DNA of 64,000 nt from contig CBFICB010000006.1 in the NCBI GenBank assembly GCA_965661005.1, positions 62,001-126,000 of the forward strand, written 5' to 3'. Shown in pieces: positions 55,859 through 64,000 of the stretch (within the stretch, counting starts at the first letter, position 1; each line of letters starts with the position of its first letter). The position numbers were made by a program, and so were the translations under genes. The notes beneath the pieces are model-generated. The model was not told the DNA's origin. It saw nothing but the letters and a program-made list of their open reading frames with translations, and did no database searches. Source of the DNA: UBA5109 sp965661005. GTDB taxonomy: Bacteria > Pseudomonadota > Gammaproteobacteria > Pseudomonadales > Pseudohongiellaceae.

Positions 55859-56851
55859 TTAAAAATGTCGATAGCCTAAAGACTTTAATTCAATTTCACG
55901 GCCTTCTTTATCCAGACATTTTACTCTTGAGCCTTTGACAACCTGGCCTATCAGGGTCAAGGGAATATCTAACTCAGCTACAGCCTGTTCAAATCCTTTC
56001 TGTTGATCTTGTGCAACAGTCATTGCCAGCTCATATTCGTCCCCTGCTGTTAAGGCTAATTTCAATCCCTGACTTTTATCTCCCATTGTTCTCATGAAGT
56101 TTTTGACAACCCTGGCTACAGGAATTTCCATTGCCTTCAGCTCAATACCAACGCCGCTTTTTTCAGCAATATGCCCCAGATCAGACATCAAACCATCAGA
56201 TATATCAATGGCTGCCGTAGCCAAACCTGCGCAAGCTTGGCCTAGCTTTATTCTGGGTGATGGCTGGAAGTAGGCCTTATAGAGTTCCTGAGTATCAGGT
56301 TTATCGAGTGACATGCCATTATTGATTAAACTCACTGCCAGACCCGCAGCACCAAGCTCACCAGAAACATAAACCAGATCACCGGGTTTTGCTCCTGACC
56401 TAGTCATGGCTTCATCTTTATTCAGCAGGCCATGTACCTGGATAGTAATACTTAAAGGGCCTTTAGTAATGTCGCCTCCAATCAGAGGACAATGGTAGGT
56501 CTGAGCCGAAGCTTCCAAGCCAAGACTAAAACCCTGCAACCAGGCCTCATCGACTTTCGGTAAGCTTAATGCAAGTGTAAAGGCCAGCGGCTCGGCTCCC
56601 ATAGCAGCCAGATCACTTAAGTTTACAGCTAATGCGCGTTGAGCAATTAGAGAAGAATCGGCTTTAGCCGGAAAGTGAACATCAGCAAGCAAGGTGTCCA
56701 TGGAGACGGCTAAAAGCTTGTCGGGGGGAAGATCAATCAAGGCGCAATCATCGCCTATCCCCAAAGGAATTTTTGCCGCCTGCTCCCTTGTTGGAATTAA
56801 ACCGGCTTTATTAAAGTAAGTCTTGATTAAATCAAATTCTGAAACAGCCAT
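55859..56851 (-). CDS. thiL: Thiamine-monophosphate kinase
   Basis: The 330-residue enzyme phosphorylates thiamine monophosphate to the active diphosphate used by, for example, transketolase. The family signatures are GIGDDCALI, LAVSMDTLLADVHF, VNLSDLAAMGAEPLAFTLAL, PLIGGDITKGPLSI and AIDISDGLMSDLGHIAEKSG. It lies eight bases after nusB. No TPP riboswitch is present inside the operon. Confidence 0.95.
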   Translation of the reverse strand: MAVSEFDLIKTYFNKAGLIPTREQAAKIPLGIGDDCALIDLPPDKLLAVSMDTLLADVHFPAKADSSLIAQRALAVNLSDLAAMGAEPLAFTLALSLPKVDEAWLQGFSLGLEASAQTYHCPLIGGDITKGPLSITIQVHGLLNKDEAMTRSGAKPGDLVYVSGELGAAGLAVSLINNGMSLDKPDTQELYKAYFQPSPRIKLGQACAGLATAAIDISDGLMSDLGHIAEKSGVGIELKAMEIPVARVVKNFMRTMGDKSQGLKLALTAGDEYELAMTVAQDQQKGFEQAVAELDIPLTLIGQVVKGSRVKCLDKEGREIELKSLGYRHF

Positions 56852-56859
56852 AATTTGTC

Positions 56860-57306
56860 TCAGGCATTTTTTATTTCCAATGCCCGATATTCTCTCGCCA
56901 TTTTATCCAAGACGCCATTGATGTATTTATGACTATCAGTAGCCCCATATTTTTTTGCTAAATCAACATATTCATTGATTACAACTTTATAGGGGACGTC
57001 AATGCGTTGGGTAAATTCAAAACAACCCAAACGTAACAATGCAAGTTCTATGGGATCAAGCTGATCCAAACTGCGATCTAGTTTATCAGCAAATGTCCGG
57101 TCTATTTCTTTAGAGTTGGAGACGATATGTGAGAGAGCCTGCTGAAAAAAATCCCAATCAATTTTAGCGGCATTATCTGCCCTAAACTGAGCTTCTATAT
57201 CAACTGCTAAACCATCAGCAAGCTGCCATTGATAAAGCGCCTTAACCAGTAAATTCCTGGCTTTTTTACGATGAGAGATTTTAGGTTGTGATGAGTCCTC
57301 AGACAT
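56860..57306 (-). CDS. nusB: Transcription antitermination factor NusB
   Basis: The 148-residue helical protein binds boxA RNA with S10 to keep RNA polymerase going through rRNA operons. It has SHRKKARNLLVKALYQWQLA, the middle LDQLDPIELALLRLGCFEF, and VPYKVVINEYVDLAKKYGAT followed by KYINGVLDKMA. It starts three bases after ribH, the common order. Confidence 0.96.
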   Translation of the reverse strand: MSEDSSQPKISHRKKARNLLVKALYQWQLADGLAVDIEAQFRADNAAKIDWDFFQQALSHIVSNSKEIDRTFADKLDRSLDQLDPIELALLRLGCFEFTQRIDVPYKVVINEYVDLAKKYGATDSHKYINGVLDKMAREYRALEIKNA

Positions 57307-57309
57307 ACA

Positions 57310-57780
57310 TTACAGCTTGCGCACGAGACTAACCATTTCGAGCGCAGTCATCGCAGCATCGGCACCTTTATTACCCGCTTTAGTTCCTGCACGCTCGATA
57401 GCCTGTTCAATTGTATCAACAGTAAGTACTCCAAACGCGACCGGTATTTCAAATTCAAGACTGACCTGGTTCAAACCACTACTACATTCGGTGCAGACAT
57501 AATCAAAATGAGGTGTACTTCCCCTTATTACTGCTCCTAGAGCAATAATGGCATCATATTGTTCAGTTTGAGCGGCTTTTTGTGCCGCCAAAGGTAATTC
57601 AAAAGCACCTGGCACTTTAATGACAGTGATCGCGCTGTCTGGCACACCATGGCGACTTAAGCAGTTAATAGCCGCATCTTGCAGACTATTAACAATAAAC
57701 TCATTGAAGCGGCTGACAACAATCGCATAATTTGCGCTGGCGCCATTATATTCACCTTCTAATATTTTTATCTTGCTCAT
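57310..57780 (-). CDS. ribH: 6,7-dimethyl-8-ribityllumazine synthase
   Basis: The 156-residue enzyme condenses the RibB and RibD products into lumazine, the direct precursor of riboflavin. It has YAIVVSRFNEFIVNSL, VPGAFELPLAAQKAA, ALGAVIRGSTPHFDYVC with the catalytic His, VAFGVLTVDTIEQAIERAG and NKGADAAMTALEM. It is often a 60-subunit capsid, and the length fits that type. The upstream gene encodes RibB. Confidence 0.96.
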   Translation of the reverse strand: MSKIKILEGEYNGASANYAIVVSRFNEFIVNSLQDAAINCLSRHGVPDSAITVIKVPGAFELPLAAQKAAQTEQYDAIIALGAVIRGSTPHFDYVCTECSSGLNQVSLEFEIPVAFGVLTVDTIEQAIERAGTKAGNKGADAAMTALEMVSLVRKL

Positions 57781-57834
57781 AACACTCTCTGACTTTGTCT
57801 TCTTAAATTTCTTAATATCTATATGAAAATTAGC

Positions 57835-58953
57835 TTATTCTTCAAAAGGAATATATTCCACTACTTCCAGATCAAAACCCGAAATAGCATATTTAGTTGG
57901 GTAACTCATTAGCCGCATTTTCCCAACCCCTAAATCTCTTAAAATCTGTGATCCGGTCCCTACATTCAGGAACATCCCCTGGGAAGCTTTGGAAGAAGTC
58001 TTGGTGTCGGCTTCAGTACTTAAACTTCCCAGCTGTTTTAAAATATCCGAGTCATTTTCTTCTCCCGCCAGAATGACCACCACTCCTTTACCCTCCTGGT
58101 TAATCTTTTCCATTGCTCTGGGCAGAGACCAGCTTGAGCGTTTGCTATTTTTGATAGTCAGCAAATCTCTCAGGGTACTAGTGACGAGGACCCTTACCAG
58201 AACTGGCTCTTCAGCTTTAATCTCTCCTTTTACTAGAGCCAGGTGAGTCGGCGCTCCCTCTTTTATTGTGTCGCGATAGCAATATATATCAAAATCGCCA
58301 TGCTCGGTTGCGACTGGATATTGCTGAATTCGATCAACTGTTTGCTCGTTAGCTATCCTGTAATGCACCAGATCCATAATGGTGCCAATTTTTAAACCAT
58401 GTTGCTGAGCAAACTTTTCAAGATCAGCTCTTCTTGCCATAGAACCATCGGGGTTCATTATTTCGCAGATCGCTGATGCAGGAGTTAAACCTGCCAATCT
58501 TGCCAGATCACAGCCTGCTTCAGTATGCCCTGCTCTACGCAAAACACCCCCCTCTTTTGCCATCAAAGGGAAAATATGTCCAGGCAAGGTGATGTCATTT
58601 GGCGTCGCATTCAGAGCAACCGCTGCCTGAATGGTAAGCGCTCTATCAGCCGCTGAAATACCTGTGGTTACACCTTCAGCTGCTTCAATTGAAACAGTAA
58701 AATTTGTTCCAAAGGCCGTTTGATTAGCACTAACCATTAAAGGGAGCTGAAGTTGCTGGCAACGCTCGCTTGTAAGTGTCAGGCAAATCAGCCCCCGCGC
58801 ATGGGTTGCCATAAAGTTGATTTCTGCGGCAGTGACTTTATCTGCAGCAATAACAATATCGCCTTCATTCTCTCTATCTTCATCATCCATCAAGACAACC
58901 ATCTTGCCTAAACGAATATCTTCAATAAGTTCCTGAGTAGTATTTAATTGCAT
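57835..58953 (-). CDS. ribB: 3,4-dihydroxy-2-butanone-4-phosphate synthase with degenerate GTP cyclohydrolase II domain
   Basis: Of 372 residues, about 1-200 form an intact RibB domain: MDDEDRENEGDIVIAADKV with its acidic metal site, THARGLICLTL and RRAGHTEAGCDLARLAGL. The rest resembles GTP cyclohydrolase II but lacks the zinc cysteine motif (CxxxxxxxxxxCxC); in its place reads VRVLVTSTLRDLLTI and no cysteine is available. So only the butanone phosphate reaction is expected. Such RibBX forms are known in proteobacteria; GTP cyclohydrolase II (RibA) must then be encoded elsewhere. The ATG overlaps the riboflavin synthase stop (TAATG). Confidence 0.9.
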   Translation of the reverse strand: MQLNTTQELIEDIRLGKMVVLMDDEDRENEGDIVIAADKVTAAEINFMATHARGLICLTLTSERCQQLQLPLMVSANQTAFGTNFTVSIEAAEGVTTGISAADRALTIQAAVALNATPNDITLPGHIFPLMAKEGGVLRRAGHTEAGCDLARLAGLTPASAICEIMNPDGSMARRADLEKFAQQHGLKIGTIMDLVHYRIANEQTVDRIQQYPVATEHGDFDIYCYRDTIKEGAPTHLALVKGEIKAEEPVLVRVLVTSTLRDLLTIKNSKRSSWSLPRAMEKINQEGKGVVVILAGEENDSDILKQLGSLSTEADTKTSSKASQGMFLNVGTGSQILRDLGVGKMRLMSYPTKYAISGFDLEVVEYIPFEE

Positions 58954-59648
58954 TATTTTATAAAACCACTAGCCCTTAATTTTTCCACACTTAAACCTTC
59001 TTGATCATTCTTGTCACTACTTCCAGAATACATCTTGGAGAGTTCATTTTTTTGTAATAATCGTTCCAGGTAACGACTAATTAAATCAACTTCAAGATTT
59101 ACCTGACGACCAACTTCAAATTCATGCATCGTAGTTTCATCTGCTGTATGAGGAATTATATTAACCGAAAAGTTTAGCCCATCTACCTCGTTAACAGTTA
59201 AGCTGATACCGTCGATGCAAACTGAACCTTTACGGGATATATAATGTGCCAACTCAAGTGGAGCTGTAAAAACCAAATTCAGACTGCCTGCATCCAGTTC
59301 TTTAGTAAGCAAAGTACCCAAGCCATCTACATGACCGCTAACAAGGTGACCACCAAGACGACTTTCCGGTTTTAGTGAAAGCTCCAAATTAACCAAGCTT
59401 CCAACCGCAAGGCTGCCAAGATTTGTACAATTTAGAGTTTCGTTTGAGACGTCCGCACTGAAAGCCGAATCCTCCAGCTTCGTGACGGTTAGGCATACTC
59501 CACTAACGGCAATACTGTCACCTAGCTTAACGTCACTGAAATCCAACTTTTCTGAATAAATAGTCACGCAGCATTCATCCTTACTAGTAGAATGTCCTTT
59601 AGTAAGAGATTGGATGATCCCTGTCGCTTCGATTATGCCAGTAAACAT
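58953..59648 (-). CDS. ribE: Riboflavin synthase, alpha subunit
   Basis: The 231-residue enzyme (called RibC in E. coli) turns two lumazines into riboflavin. The two repeated lumazine-binding halves are visible: MFTGIIEATGIIQSL with SIAVSGVCLTVT in the first, and GHLVSGHVDGLGTL with CIDGISLTVNEVDGL in the second. A 20-30 residue C-terminal extension is serine-rich and not conserved. It lies 19 bases after ribD. Confidence 0.95.
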   Translation of the reverse strand: MFTGIIEATGIIQSLTKGHSTSKDECCVTIYSEKLDFSDVKLGDSIAVSGVCLTVTKLEDSAFSADVSNETLNCTNLGSLAVGSLVNLELSLKPESRLGGHLVSGHVDGLGTLLTKELDAGSLNLVFTAPLELAHYISRKGSVCIDGISLTVNEVDGLNFSVNIIPHTADETTMHEFEVGRQVNLEVDLISRYLERLLQKNELSKMYSGSSDKNDQEGLSVEKLRASGFIK

Positions 59649-59667
59649 AGTTGAAATTATTTCCTAC

Positions 59668-60768
59668 TTATCTATTTAAAACTCGGACGCGCATTCTACA
59701 ATCTTTATCAAGTAATGACACATCTGAATATTCAAGAGAAATTTGATCTTCCATATTTTCAAGACCAGGAAGTGTAAACAAAGGCAAACCTTCATGGCCT
59801 AAAAGTTTCGGCGCCATGTAAAGTATAATCTCATCAACCAGCCCCGCTTTAATGAATGCTCCTGCCAGAGTTGATCCTGACTCTATCAGCACTTCATTAC
59901 ATTCTTTTTCTTGCGCCAAATATTTCAAAAAGGCATATAAATCAATTTTATTTTCTTCGTTAGGAAAAGCTATCTGCTCGATATCTGCAAGCTGTGTTGA
60001 AGATGATTGAAATGCTTTTTCTACTGCAGAAACCAGTAAAACATTTCCAGGTGTTTTTAAAGTTTTTGCATCCTTAGGCATCCTGAGGTTTGAATCACAA
60101 ATTACTCTCAAGGGTTGTAAAACTTCAGCGTCCTCAAGCCTGACATTCAAAGAAGGGTCATCTGCTAATACTGTTTCAATTCCACAAATTAATGCGCTAC
60201 TTCTGGCACGCCATTTTTGAACATCCTGCCTCGCTTGATCGCCCGTAATCCATTTACTTTCTCCACTAGCCATAGCGGTTCTACCATCAGAGCTCATTGC
60301 CATCTTGCATCGCACAAAAGGTAAGGCTGTGGTCATTCTTTTAATAAAACCCGGATTTAAGTCTGCACACTCCTCAGCGAGAATAGGTCCTATAACTTCA
60401 AGGCCTGCATTTTTTAATTTACTAATACCCTTGCCGGCGACTTCCGGATTAGGATCAATCATGCCGTAAACAACTTTACTGATCCCGGCTGCAATGATGG
60501 CTTCACAACATGGAGCCGTTCTGCCGTGATGTGAACAAGGCTCAAGAGTTACATATAAACTTGCGCCGTCAGTTGATCCTTTAACCTGATTTAAGGCATG
60601 AACTTCTGCGTGAACTTCACCTGCAAATTGATGCCAGCCTTCTGCAATTACCTGTTCATCTTTTTCAATTAAACAGCCTACACGCGGGTTTGGTTTACTA
60701 CTGTATTCCCCCTTCAAAGCAAGCTTTATACAACGCTGCATGTATGTAGTGTCAATGTCCGTTTTCAT
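59668..60768 (-). CDS. ribD: Bifunctional riboflavin deaminase/reductase RibD
   Basis: The 366-residue enzyme performs steps two and three of riboflavin synthesis. The deaminase domain carries the zinc site HAEVHALNQV and EPCSHHGRTAPCCEAI. The reductase domain begins at about residue 145 with VRCKMAMSSDGRTAMASGES and the NADPH site VLIESGSTLAGAF. It lies 82 bases after nrdR and starts the rib block. No FMN riboswitch precedes it. Confidence 0.95.
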   Translation of the reverse strand: MKTDIDTTYMQRCIKLALKGEYSSKPNPRVGCLIEKDEQVIAEGWHQFAGEVHAEVHALNQVKGSTDGASLYVTLEPCSHHGRTAPCCEAIIAAGISKVVYGMIDPNPEVAGKGISKLKNAGLEVIGPILAEECADLNPGFIKRMTTALPFVRCKMAMSSDGRTAMASGESKWITGDQARQDVQKWRARSSALICGIETVLADDPSLNVRLEDAEVLQPLRVICDSNLRMPKDAKTLKTPGNVLLVSAVEKAFQSSSTQLADIEQIAFPNEENKIDLYAFLKYLAQEKECNEVLIESGSTLAGAFIKAGLVDEIILYMAPKLLGHEGLPLFTLPGLENMEDQISLEYSDVSLLDKDCRMRVRVLNR

Positions 60769-60850
60769 TTAATTATATTAATTGCTGGTTTAGATTAATG
60801 CAGCACAGTTAAGGTAAGAAAAATTAATGACGTTTAATTATTGGCAGTAA

Positions 60851-61318
60851 CTAAGATTTATCTTTGGAGCTGAGGGCAATATTATCAATTGCTTCTCTGA
60901 ACTCATTTAAATCTTTAAAACTTCTATAGACGGAGGCAAAGCGTACATAAGCGACCTCATCCAACTTTCGTAGTTCATGCATCACTTTTTCGCCGACAAG
61001 ATCACTGGAAACCTCCCTTTCCCCAGAAGCGCGCAAAGCATGATTAATATGAGTCAACGCTTCCTCTACTTTATCCATGCTTACTGGTCTTTTTTCCAGC
61101 GCTTTTAAAATTCCCTTGCGTAATTTTTCTTCATTAAAAGGTTCTCGGTCACCATTTTGTTTAATAACTCTGGGCATCAATAATTCAGCCCCTTCAAAAG
61201 TGGTGAAGCGTTCATTACAGGTTAAACATTCACGGCGCCGACGAACTTGATTGCCTTCAGCAACCAAGCGCGAATCAATTACTTTAGTATCTGTAGCATG
61301 ACAAAAAGGGCAATGCAT
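60851..61318 (-). CDS. nrdR: Transcriptional repressor NrdR
   Basis: The 155-residue regulator represses ribonucleotide reductase genes. It has a zinc ribbon (CPFCHATDTKVIDSR and RRRRECLTCNERFTTFE) and an ATP-cone domain (VIKQNGDREPFNEEKLRKGI). Its placement between glyA and ribD is widespread. It follows glyA by 54 bases. Confidence 0.96.
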   Translation of the reverse strand: MHCPFCHATDTKVIDSRLVAEGNQVRRRRECLTCNERFTTFEGAELLMPRVIKQNGDREPFNEEKLRKGILKALEKRPVSMDKVEEALTHINHALRASGEREVSSDLVGEKVMHELRKLDEVAYVRFASVYRSFKDLNEFREAIDNIALSSKDKS

Positions 61319-61372
61319 CAGTTAACAACCGTTAATTAAAAAATAGTGTTTTCCAATTTTTTATAACCCGGA

Positions 61373-62629
61373 TTATTTATAAACCGGAAATTTATTACAA
61401 AGACTTAAAACCTTTTCTTTTACTGATTTTATTAAATCTTCATTCGTAATATCCGTCAGTATATCGCAAATCCAATGCGACATATCAGCCATTTCCGCTT
61501 CAGTAAAACCACGAGTAGTGACTGCAGGGGAGCCTAGGCGTAAACCACTGGTCACAAATGGAGAGCGGGGATCATTGGGAACAGCATTTTTATTAACTGT
61601 AATATTTGCTCGCCCTAATGTTTCTTCAGCATCTTTACCCGTAACCTCTCGACCAACCAGGCTCAATAGGAAAAGGTGATCATCGGTGCCACCTGAAACA
61701 ATTTCAAAACCGCGCTCGATAAAAACATTAACCATGGCTTGTGCATTTTTAACAACTTGCTGCTGATAAGTTTTGAACTCATCAGACATGGCTTCTTTGA
61801 ATGCTACCGCCTTTGCTGCAATAACATGCATTAATGGCCCGCCCTGACTTTCAGGGAAAATTGCAAAATTCAGTCGTTTATTGAGTTCTTCATCATCACC
61901 TGGTGTCAAAATTAAGCCGCCACGAGGACCTCGCAAGGTTTTATGTGTAGTGGACGTTGTGACATGAGCTATATTGACAGGGCTTGGGTAAACGCCCGCG
62001 GCAACTAAACCTGCAATATGCGCCATATCGACCATCAAATATGCGCCTATCTTGTCGGCAATATCTCTCATTAACTGCCAGTTAACAATTCTTGAATAGG
62101 CTGAAAAACCAGCAATGATTACTTTAGGCTTATGCTGAAGCGCCAGCTCCTCTACTTGCTCATAATCTATCTCACCCGTCTCATGATTCAGGCCATATTG
62201 AACAGCGTTGTATATCCGTCCGGAGGATGAAACCGATGCCCCATGGGTTAGATGCCCTCCATCTGCCAAACTCATGCCTAGCAAAGTATCGCCTGGCTTT
62301 AATAAAGCCAAAAACACAGCTGAATTGGCCTGTGACCCTGAGTGAGCTTGCACATTGGCATATCCGGCATTGAAAAGTGTTTTAGCGCGCTCAATTGCCA
62401 GGTTTTCGACAATATCGACATACTCGCAACCACCGTAATAGCGCTTGTCTGGATAGCCTTCAGCATATTTATTAGTTAAAACCGAGCCCTGTGCCTCCTG
62501 CACTCTGGGACTGGCATAATTTTCTGAAGCTATCAGTTCGAGGTGGTCCTGTTGGCGTCTGGATTCTGCATTAATGGCTGCTTCAAGCTCTTCATCAAAA
62601 CCGGCAATGGTCATATCTTTAGTTAACAT
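61373..62629 (-). CDS. glyA: Serine hydroxymethyltransferase
   Basis: The 418-residue pyridoxal phosphate enzyme interconverts serine and glycine and supplies one-carbon units. The cofactor lysine is in TTSTTHKTLRGPRGGLIL. Also present are LIASENYASPRVQEAQGS, KRYYGGCEYVDIVE, QAHSGSQANSAVFLALL and MVDMAHIAGLVAAG. AGAGGAG lies five bases before the ATG. It is the first gene of the glyA-nrdR-ribDEBH-nusB-thiL-pgpA run and is divergent from ettA. Confidence 0.97.
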   Translation of the reverse strand: MLTKDMTIAGFDEELEAAINAESRRQQDHLELIASENYASPRVQEAQGSVLTNKYAEGYPDKRYYGGCEYVDIVENLAIERAKTLFNAGYANVQAHSGSQANSAVFLALLKPGDTLLGMSLADGGHLTHGASVSSSGRIYNAVQYGLNHETGEIDYEQVEELALQHKPKVIIAGFSAYSRIVNWQLMRDIADKIGAYLMVDMAHIAGLVAAGVYPSPVNIAHVTTSTTHKTLRGPRGGLILTPGDDEELNKRLNFAIFPESQGGPLMHVIAAKAVAFKEAMSDEFKTYQQQVVKNAQAMVNVFIERGFEIVSGGTDDHLFLLSLVGREVTGKDAEETLGRANITVNKNAVPNDPRSPFVTSGLRLGSPAVTTRGFTEAEMADMSHWICDILTDITNEDLIKSVKEKVLSLCNKFPVYK

Positions 62630-62780
62630 TTTTCTCCTCTGGGGTCAGGCAAATTAAGACAATTTAAGAAATGTAAGCTGGGCTCTGTAAAAAAAGCGCT
62701 ATTCTACCTTACTTTCCCGCTTGGGAAGAATAGAATAGTCAGCTTTATAATTTTCAATAGTAACAGCAGGTTTTAATTTA

Positions 62781-64000
62781 ATGGCTCAATTTGTTTATAC
62801 CATGAACCGGGTGGGTAAAGTGGTCCCTCCCAAGCGTGAAATTCTCAAAGATATTTCTTTATCCTTTTTCCCAGGCGCCAAGATCGGAGTGCTGGGGCTT
62901 AATGGTGCAGGTAAGTCTACCTTGCTTCGCATCATGTCTGGCGTGGATAAAGAGTTTCATGGCGAGGCCAGACCCCAGCCAGACCTTAAAGTTGGCTACC
63001 TTCCTCAGGAGCCTGAACTGGATGCAAGCAAGGATGTTAAAGGTAATGTTGAAGATGGTGTGCGGGAAATCAAGAATCTTGTAGACGAATTCAACAGCAT
63101 TAGTGACAAATTTGCTGAACCCATGAGCGATGAAGAAATGAACGACTTGTTGGAGAGACAGGGTGAGTTACAAGTGCAAATAGATGCAACTGGCGGCTGG
63201 GATCTGGATCGCACCCTTGAAATTGCTGCTGATGCGCTGCGTCTACCGCCATGGGATGCAGATGTTACCAAGCTCTCGGGTGGTGAAAAACGCAGAGTTG
63301 CGCTTTGTCGTCTACTCTTATCAAAACCTGACATGCTTTTATTAGATGAACCAACAAACCACCTTGATGCCGGTTCAGTGGCCTGGATGGAAAAATTTCT
63401 GCAGGATTATCCAGGCACCGTTGTGGCAATAACACATGACCGTTATTTTCTGGATCAAGCTGCTGGCTGGATTCTGGAGCTTGATCGAGGACATGGCATA
63501 CCTTACGAAGGGAATTACAGTTCTTGGCTGGAGGCAAAAGAAAAACGCTTGGAGATTGAAGAAAAGCAGCATGCTTCAATGGCCAAAACCATCAAGAGTG
63601 AATTGGAGTGGGTCAGATCAAACCCTAAAGGACGTCAATCCAAAAGCAAGGCACGTCTGGCCCGCTTTGAGGAGCTGTCTTCAAAGGAGTTTCAAACGCG
63701 CAATGAAACTCTGGAGCTTTATATTCCACCGGGTCCACGCCTGGGAGAATTGGTGATAGAAGTTGATAAAATTAGTAAAAGTTTTGGCGATAAATCCCTG
63801 ATTGAGAATCTCAGCCTGACTATTCCCAGAGGCAGTATTGTCGGGATTATTGGCGGCAACGGAGCCGGTAAAACAACGTTCCTAAAAATGCTAATGAATC
63901 AGGAGGAGCCTGATACTGGCACCATCCGTATTGGAGAGACAGTTGATATGGCCTACGTCGATCAAAGCCGGGATGAACTTAATGATGAAAATACGGTATG
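62781..64000 (+). CDS. ettA: Energy-dependent translational throttle protein EttA (3' end outside window)
   Basis: The first 406 residues are visible; the full protein is about 555. The start MAQFVYTMNRVGKVVPPKRE is characteristic. The first ABC domain has LGLNGAGKSTLLRIMSG, LSGGEKRRVALCR and LLLDEPTNHLD. The linker with the ribosome-contacting arm has VRSNPKGRQSKSKARLARFE, and the second ABC domain begins IIGGNGAGKTTFLKML. EttA gates the first peptide bond at the ribosomal E site according to the energy state of the cell. No stop codon occurs before the window edge. Confidence 0.95.
   Translation, partial: MAQFVYTMNRVGKVVPPKREILKDISLSFFPGAKIGVLGLNGAGKSTLLRIMSGVDKEFHGEARPQPDLKVGYLPQEPELDASKDVKGNVEDGVREIKNLVDEFNSISDKFAEPMSDEEMNDLLERQGELQVQIDATGGWDLDRTLEIAADALRLPPWDADVTKLSGGEKRRVALCRLLLSKPDMLLLDEPTNHLDAGSVAWMEKFLQDYPGTVVAITHDRYFLDQAAGWILELDRGHGIPYEGNYSSWLEAKEKRLEIEEKQHASMAKTIKSELEWVRSNPKGRQSKSKARLARFEELSSKEFQTRNETLELYIPPGPRLGELVIEVDKISKSFGDKSLIENLSLTIPRGSIVGIIGGNGAGKTTFLKMLMNQEEPDTGTIRIGETVDMAYVDQSRDELNDENTV

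Noticed and set aside
60769..60850. Possible FMN riboswitch before the rib genes
   Set aside because: The 82-base gap between nrdR and ribD is too short and has none of the conserved RFN stretches; ribB starts overlapping the preceding gene.
62690..62760. Inverted sequences (CTATTCT/AGAATAG around TTCCC/GGGAA) between glyA and ettA
   Set aside because: The pairing is interrupted and no T run or conserved pattern follows; it may be a weak stem only.

Overview
The window reads as chromosome of an aerobic, Gram-negative gammaproteobacterium, probably free-living and aquatic. By eye the G+C content is in the low forties. The main evidence is gene order: UPF0149-pepP-ubiH diverging from a TIGR02449 gene-zapA-6S RNA-fthC; tkt-epd-pgk-fba; and glyA-nrdR-ribD-ribE-ribB-ribH-nusB-thiL-pgpA. 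Many exported proteins with cleavable signals, an OmpW-type porin and several c-type cytochromes fit a didermic respiring cell. The lineage cannot be fixed further from this sequence. No tRNA, rRNA operon, CRISPR array, transposase or prophage gene was seen.

Layout. 1-12.6 kb is an accessory, envelope-centred stretch. It holds the end of a Bcr/CflA-type efflux pump, an exported ankyrin-repeat protein followed by a large haem-binding lipoprotein of the DUF1587/1595/1592/1588/1585 type, an OmpW-like protein, an unrecognised exported protein, an M1 peptidase with its DUF6702 partner, and a DsbD/ScsB-like disulfide reductase. 12.6-20.5 kb is one leftward run under a clear Fur box: imelysin, di-haem oxidoreductase, imelysin, DUF1513 protein, MauG/CcP-type di-haem peroxidase, then a short MutS-like ATPase. 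20.5-25 kb is the phosphate block pstS-pstC-pstA-pstB-phoU. 25.1-27.3 kb is a 720-codon metallo-beta-lactamase/cyclic-nucleotide-binding gene cut by two in-frame stop codons but with no frameshift. A DEAD-box helicase and a Pit phosphate transporter follow.

30-36.5 kb is a housekeeping core: ubiquinone synthesis, proline peptidase, cell division (ZapA), 6S RNA, folate salvage and rpiA. It also holds a 30-residue membrane-protein gene at 35575-35667. 36.5-44.3 kb carries an aldo/keto reductase, an exported two-domain SnoaL-like protein and the carbon-metabolism operon tkt-epd-pgk-fba. The tkt leader has a terminator-like hairpin. 44.5-47.2 kb is the activated-methyl pair metK-ahcY. 47.3-50.8 kb has small envelope genes, a deacetylase and an aldehyde dehydrogenase, with a large palindromic element at 49218-49339. 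50.9-54.8 kb has Uup and DeaD, both acting on ribosomes or RNA. 54.8-62.6 kb is the riboflavin/NusB/ThiL/PgpA block with NrdR and GlyA, and the window ends inside ettA.

The parts most worth following up are the Fur-controlled imelysin/haem operon with its added peroxidase and MutS-like gene, the doubly interrupted MBL-cNMP gene, the ankyrin/cytochrome lipoprotein pair, and the non-coding structures at the tkt leader and at 49.2 kb.
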